This document shows, in pieces, positions 62,461-64,000 of a stretch of 64,000 nt of DNA (positions are counted from its first letter, which is position 1; every line of letters starts with the position of its first letter). The notes under the pieces were generated by a model that had not been told where the DNA came from, made no database searches, and saw only the letters and a program-made list of their open reading frames with translations. The stretch is from CAWGJF01 sp963822905 (GTDB lineage Bacteria; Bacteroidota; Ignavibacteria; Ignavibacteriales; Ignavibacteriaceae), in assembly GCA_963822905.1 (NCBI GenBank), contig CAWGJF010000002.1, forward strand, positions 62,001-126,000, read 5' to 3'. The position numbers and the translations under genes were made by a program.

Positions 62461-63571
62461 TTTCCCTCAATTCAAATTGATTAAAGCAAGTTAAATTAAT
62501 AGACTTTGTCTTTCCAATTTCTAAAGATAGCTGATCACAAAATTCTAATGGATTCATTTTAAAAATATTTGCAGAGTTTTTTCTTGAGTCAAAACGATCA
62601 CCAAACTTATTTATTGTATAAATTGAGATTTCCGGGTCCTGAAAAATCTTTTCTAAAACCGATGAAGTTGGAGTCCTTCCAAATTGCAGAATCAGTCCGG
62701 GTTTATTTTGGTGTAAAAAAGTTTTCGATTTTAAGAACAGGTTAAAGTTTGTGAAAATATTTGCATTCTTAATTGGTCTTAAATTTGAAGCACCATCTGC
62801 AAGAATAGGGTAACCGGTTTTTTCAGATACAGAGATTATTTTTTTTATTAATGATTTGTCCATTGACATAGGTCCGACGACAATCCAGCCTTTTTCAGTT
62901 GCAATTATTTTCCTGGCTATTTTTTTTATTTTATCAGGAGATTGCGTAGTAGTATCAGGTTCAGACAATATTTTTTCTTTTGTTACGAAGGAAAGTAAAT
63001 TTGTATCTACAACAGAATTAAATGATGAGGGTTCAAGTGGTTTTTCAAATTGAAAATTAATATGAACCGGTCCCTTGTTTAGCTCTGTTGAAATATGAAA
63101 AGCAGCTTTTGCAGTTTTTCTGAAATCGAGTAAATTCTTCCTTGTCAATGACGGAATCTTCATTTCATAAAACCACCTGATATGGTTTTTAAAAATGTTT
63201 TTCTGGCTTATTGTCTGATTTGCACCAGAGTATCGCAAATAATCTGGTCTGTCTGCTGTACAAATAATAAGCGGCACTCTTGATTGAAAAGCTTCAACTA
63301 TTGCTGGATAAAGTTCAGCAACTGCCGTTCCTGAGGTTGTAACTATTGCAACAGGCAAGTTTGTTGACTTTCCTATTCCCAAAACAAAAAATGCAGATGA
63401 TCTCTCGTCAATATTTACAAATGTTTTTATTTCTTTATTTGCTGCAAATGCTGCAGTCAAGGGAGTACTTCTAGAACCTGGTGAGATGCAAACAAATTTC
63501 AATCCATCAAAGGCAAGTTGATCCACAAAAAGTTTTGCACAAATGAAATTTGAATTAACTTTTTTCTTCAT
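62387..63571 (-). CDS. menD: SEPHCHC synthase, N-terminal part (before frameshift)
   Basis: N-terminal two thirds of MenD: the ISPGSRSTPLTAAF substrate segment, the TPP glutamate in NIDERSSAFFVLG, TTSGTAVAELYPAIVEA, and the middle DHS-like domain (about 195-370). It ends prematurely with NALSFEPVSFK. The missing part is the ORF at 61819-62460. MenD adds 2-oxoglutarate (minus CO2) to isochorismate. The start overlaps the menF stop by 17 bp, so it is translationally coupled. Confidence 0.93.
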   Translation of the reverse strand: MKKKVNSNFICAKLFVDQLAFDGLKFVCISPGSRSTPLTAAFAANKEIKTFVNIDERSSAFFVLGIGKSTNLPVAIVTTSGTAVAELYPAIVEAFQSRVPLIICTADRPDYLRYSGANQTISQKNIFKNHIRWFYEMKIPSLTRKNLLDFRKTAKAAFHISTELNKGPVHINFQFEKPLEPSSFNSVVDTNLLSFVTKEKILSEPDTTTQSPDKIKKIARKIIATEKGWIVVGPMSMDKSLIKKIISVSEKTGYPILADGASNLRPIKNANIFTNFNLFLKSKTFLHQNKPGLILQFGRTPTSSVLEKIFQDPEISIYTINKFGDRFDSRKNSANIFKMNPLEFCDQLSLEIGKTKSINLTCFNQFELRESESEKIKNKYLSKNALSFEPVSFK

Positions 63572-64000
63572 TATTAAAAAGTGATAAGATTGGTTGAAAC
63601 TTCAACTGAGTCTCAAAAAATTCTTCCTCTGCATCTGAATCTTTTAGAATTCCTCCCCCGGCAAATGCTGTTATTTTATTCCCTTCAGATAGTGCAGAAC
63701 GAATCCCCACAACCAGCTCCCCATTTAAATCAATATCAAACCAGCCCAACAAACCGGAATATAAACCCCGGCTATGTAATTCAAGTGTGCTTATAATTTT
63801 TGCGGCTTTATCACTTGGAACACCGCAAACGGCAGGCGTAGGAAACAATCTATCAATATATTTAAAGATTGAGACATTGTTTTTAGGTGTAACTGATATT
63901 ATTGTTACAAGATGCTGGATGTTATCTAACTTTCGGATAAAAGATTTCTCTGATGGTTTGATTCCCTCAGACAGCATAGAAACATTTTCAAAAATAAAAT
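63555..64000 (-). CDS. menF: Isochorismate synthase, C-terminal part (window edge)
   Basis: The frame is open to the edge, so the gene extends beyond 64000. The 147 visible residues are the C-terminal chorismate-binding end: NIQHLVTIISV, FPTPAVCGVP (the PTPAVxGxP motif), YSGLLGWFD, and FAGGGI(L) with EEEFFETQLKF carrying the acidic Mg ligand. This fits MenF/EntC; adjacent menD decides for the menaquinone branch. It is the first visible gene of menF-D-H. Confidence 0.93.
   Translation of the reverse strand, partial: FIFENVSMLSEGIKPSEKSFIRKLDNIQHLVTIISVTPKNNVSIFKYIDRLFPTPAVCGVPSDKAAKIISTLELHSRGLYSGLLGWFDIDLNGELVVGIRSALSEGNKITAFAGGGILKDSDAEEEFFETQLKFQPILSLFNNEEKS

Overview
The window is AT-rich bacterial DNA. 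It most resembles the Ignavibacteria/Melioribacter side of the Bacteroidota-Chlorobi group. The evidence is three secreted proteins ending in the type A C-terminal sorting domain of the type IX secretion system (T9SS), with the YPNPFNPxTxIxF signature; dockerin-like, FG-GAP and delta-60 repeat proteins; a menaquinone-only quinone pathway; and very heme-rich respiratory cytochromes. Genus and species cannot be read from this sequence alone.

Layout. 0-8.4 kb: surface and secreted repeat proteins, including a duplicated block (sorting-domain end, a 41-codon membrane-peptide gene, and an RNA methyltransferase gene). The second copy is intact, while the methyltransferase in the first copy is decayed. 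8.6-13.7 kb: tRNA-Thr with terminator, a tiny autonomous transcription unit, a frameshifted hybrid histidine kinase and a LysM-transglycosylase. 13.9-22 kb: a bifunctional formiminotransferase-cyclodeaminase carrying a C2H2 zinc-finger-like insert, then DUF2721, TonB-C, VIT/vWA, a frameshifted vWA gene and DUF2339. 22-32 kb: the respiratory core. A four-gene set (13-heme c/b fusion, 19-heme c, b-type cytochrome, NapC-like 7-heme) is followed by Rieske, cytochrome b and an 11-heme c. Together these carry 49 CXXCH motifs plus one CX3CH. 32-35 kb: NtrC-type regulator and PAS histidine kinase upstream of that set. 35-40.8 kb: asd, Nit2-like amidase, divergent katG and oxyR. 40.8-45.4 kb: menI, menE, menC, menA, menB. 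45.5-56.5 kb: membrane and secreted proteins, a transglutaminase/phospholipase-C-like fusion, DUF4395 with a four-domain rhodanese, a LytS/LytTR pair and a sorting-domain BNR protein. 56.9-59.5 kb: multi-PAS kinase and receiver. 59.7-64 kb: MFS transporter, menH, menD (frameshifted) and menF (cut by the window end).

How the genes fit together. The men genes supply menaquinone. The membrane b cytochromes, NapC-like protein and Rieske/b complex are positioned to move electrons between the menaquinone pool and the large periplasmic heme chains. The neighbouring two-component system probably senses a redox or substrate cue for the first cytochrome operon. KatG/OxyR handles peroxide, and the thioesterase of menaquinone synthesis (MenI) sits 1 bp behind oxyR.

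Quality remark. Four genes (the first sorting-domain gene, the hybrid kinase, the vWA gene and menD) are each broken by a single frameshift. All four are repaired by removing one base from an A/T run. This looks more like systematic sequence error than four independent gene losses, and it affects how those genes should be read.
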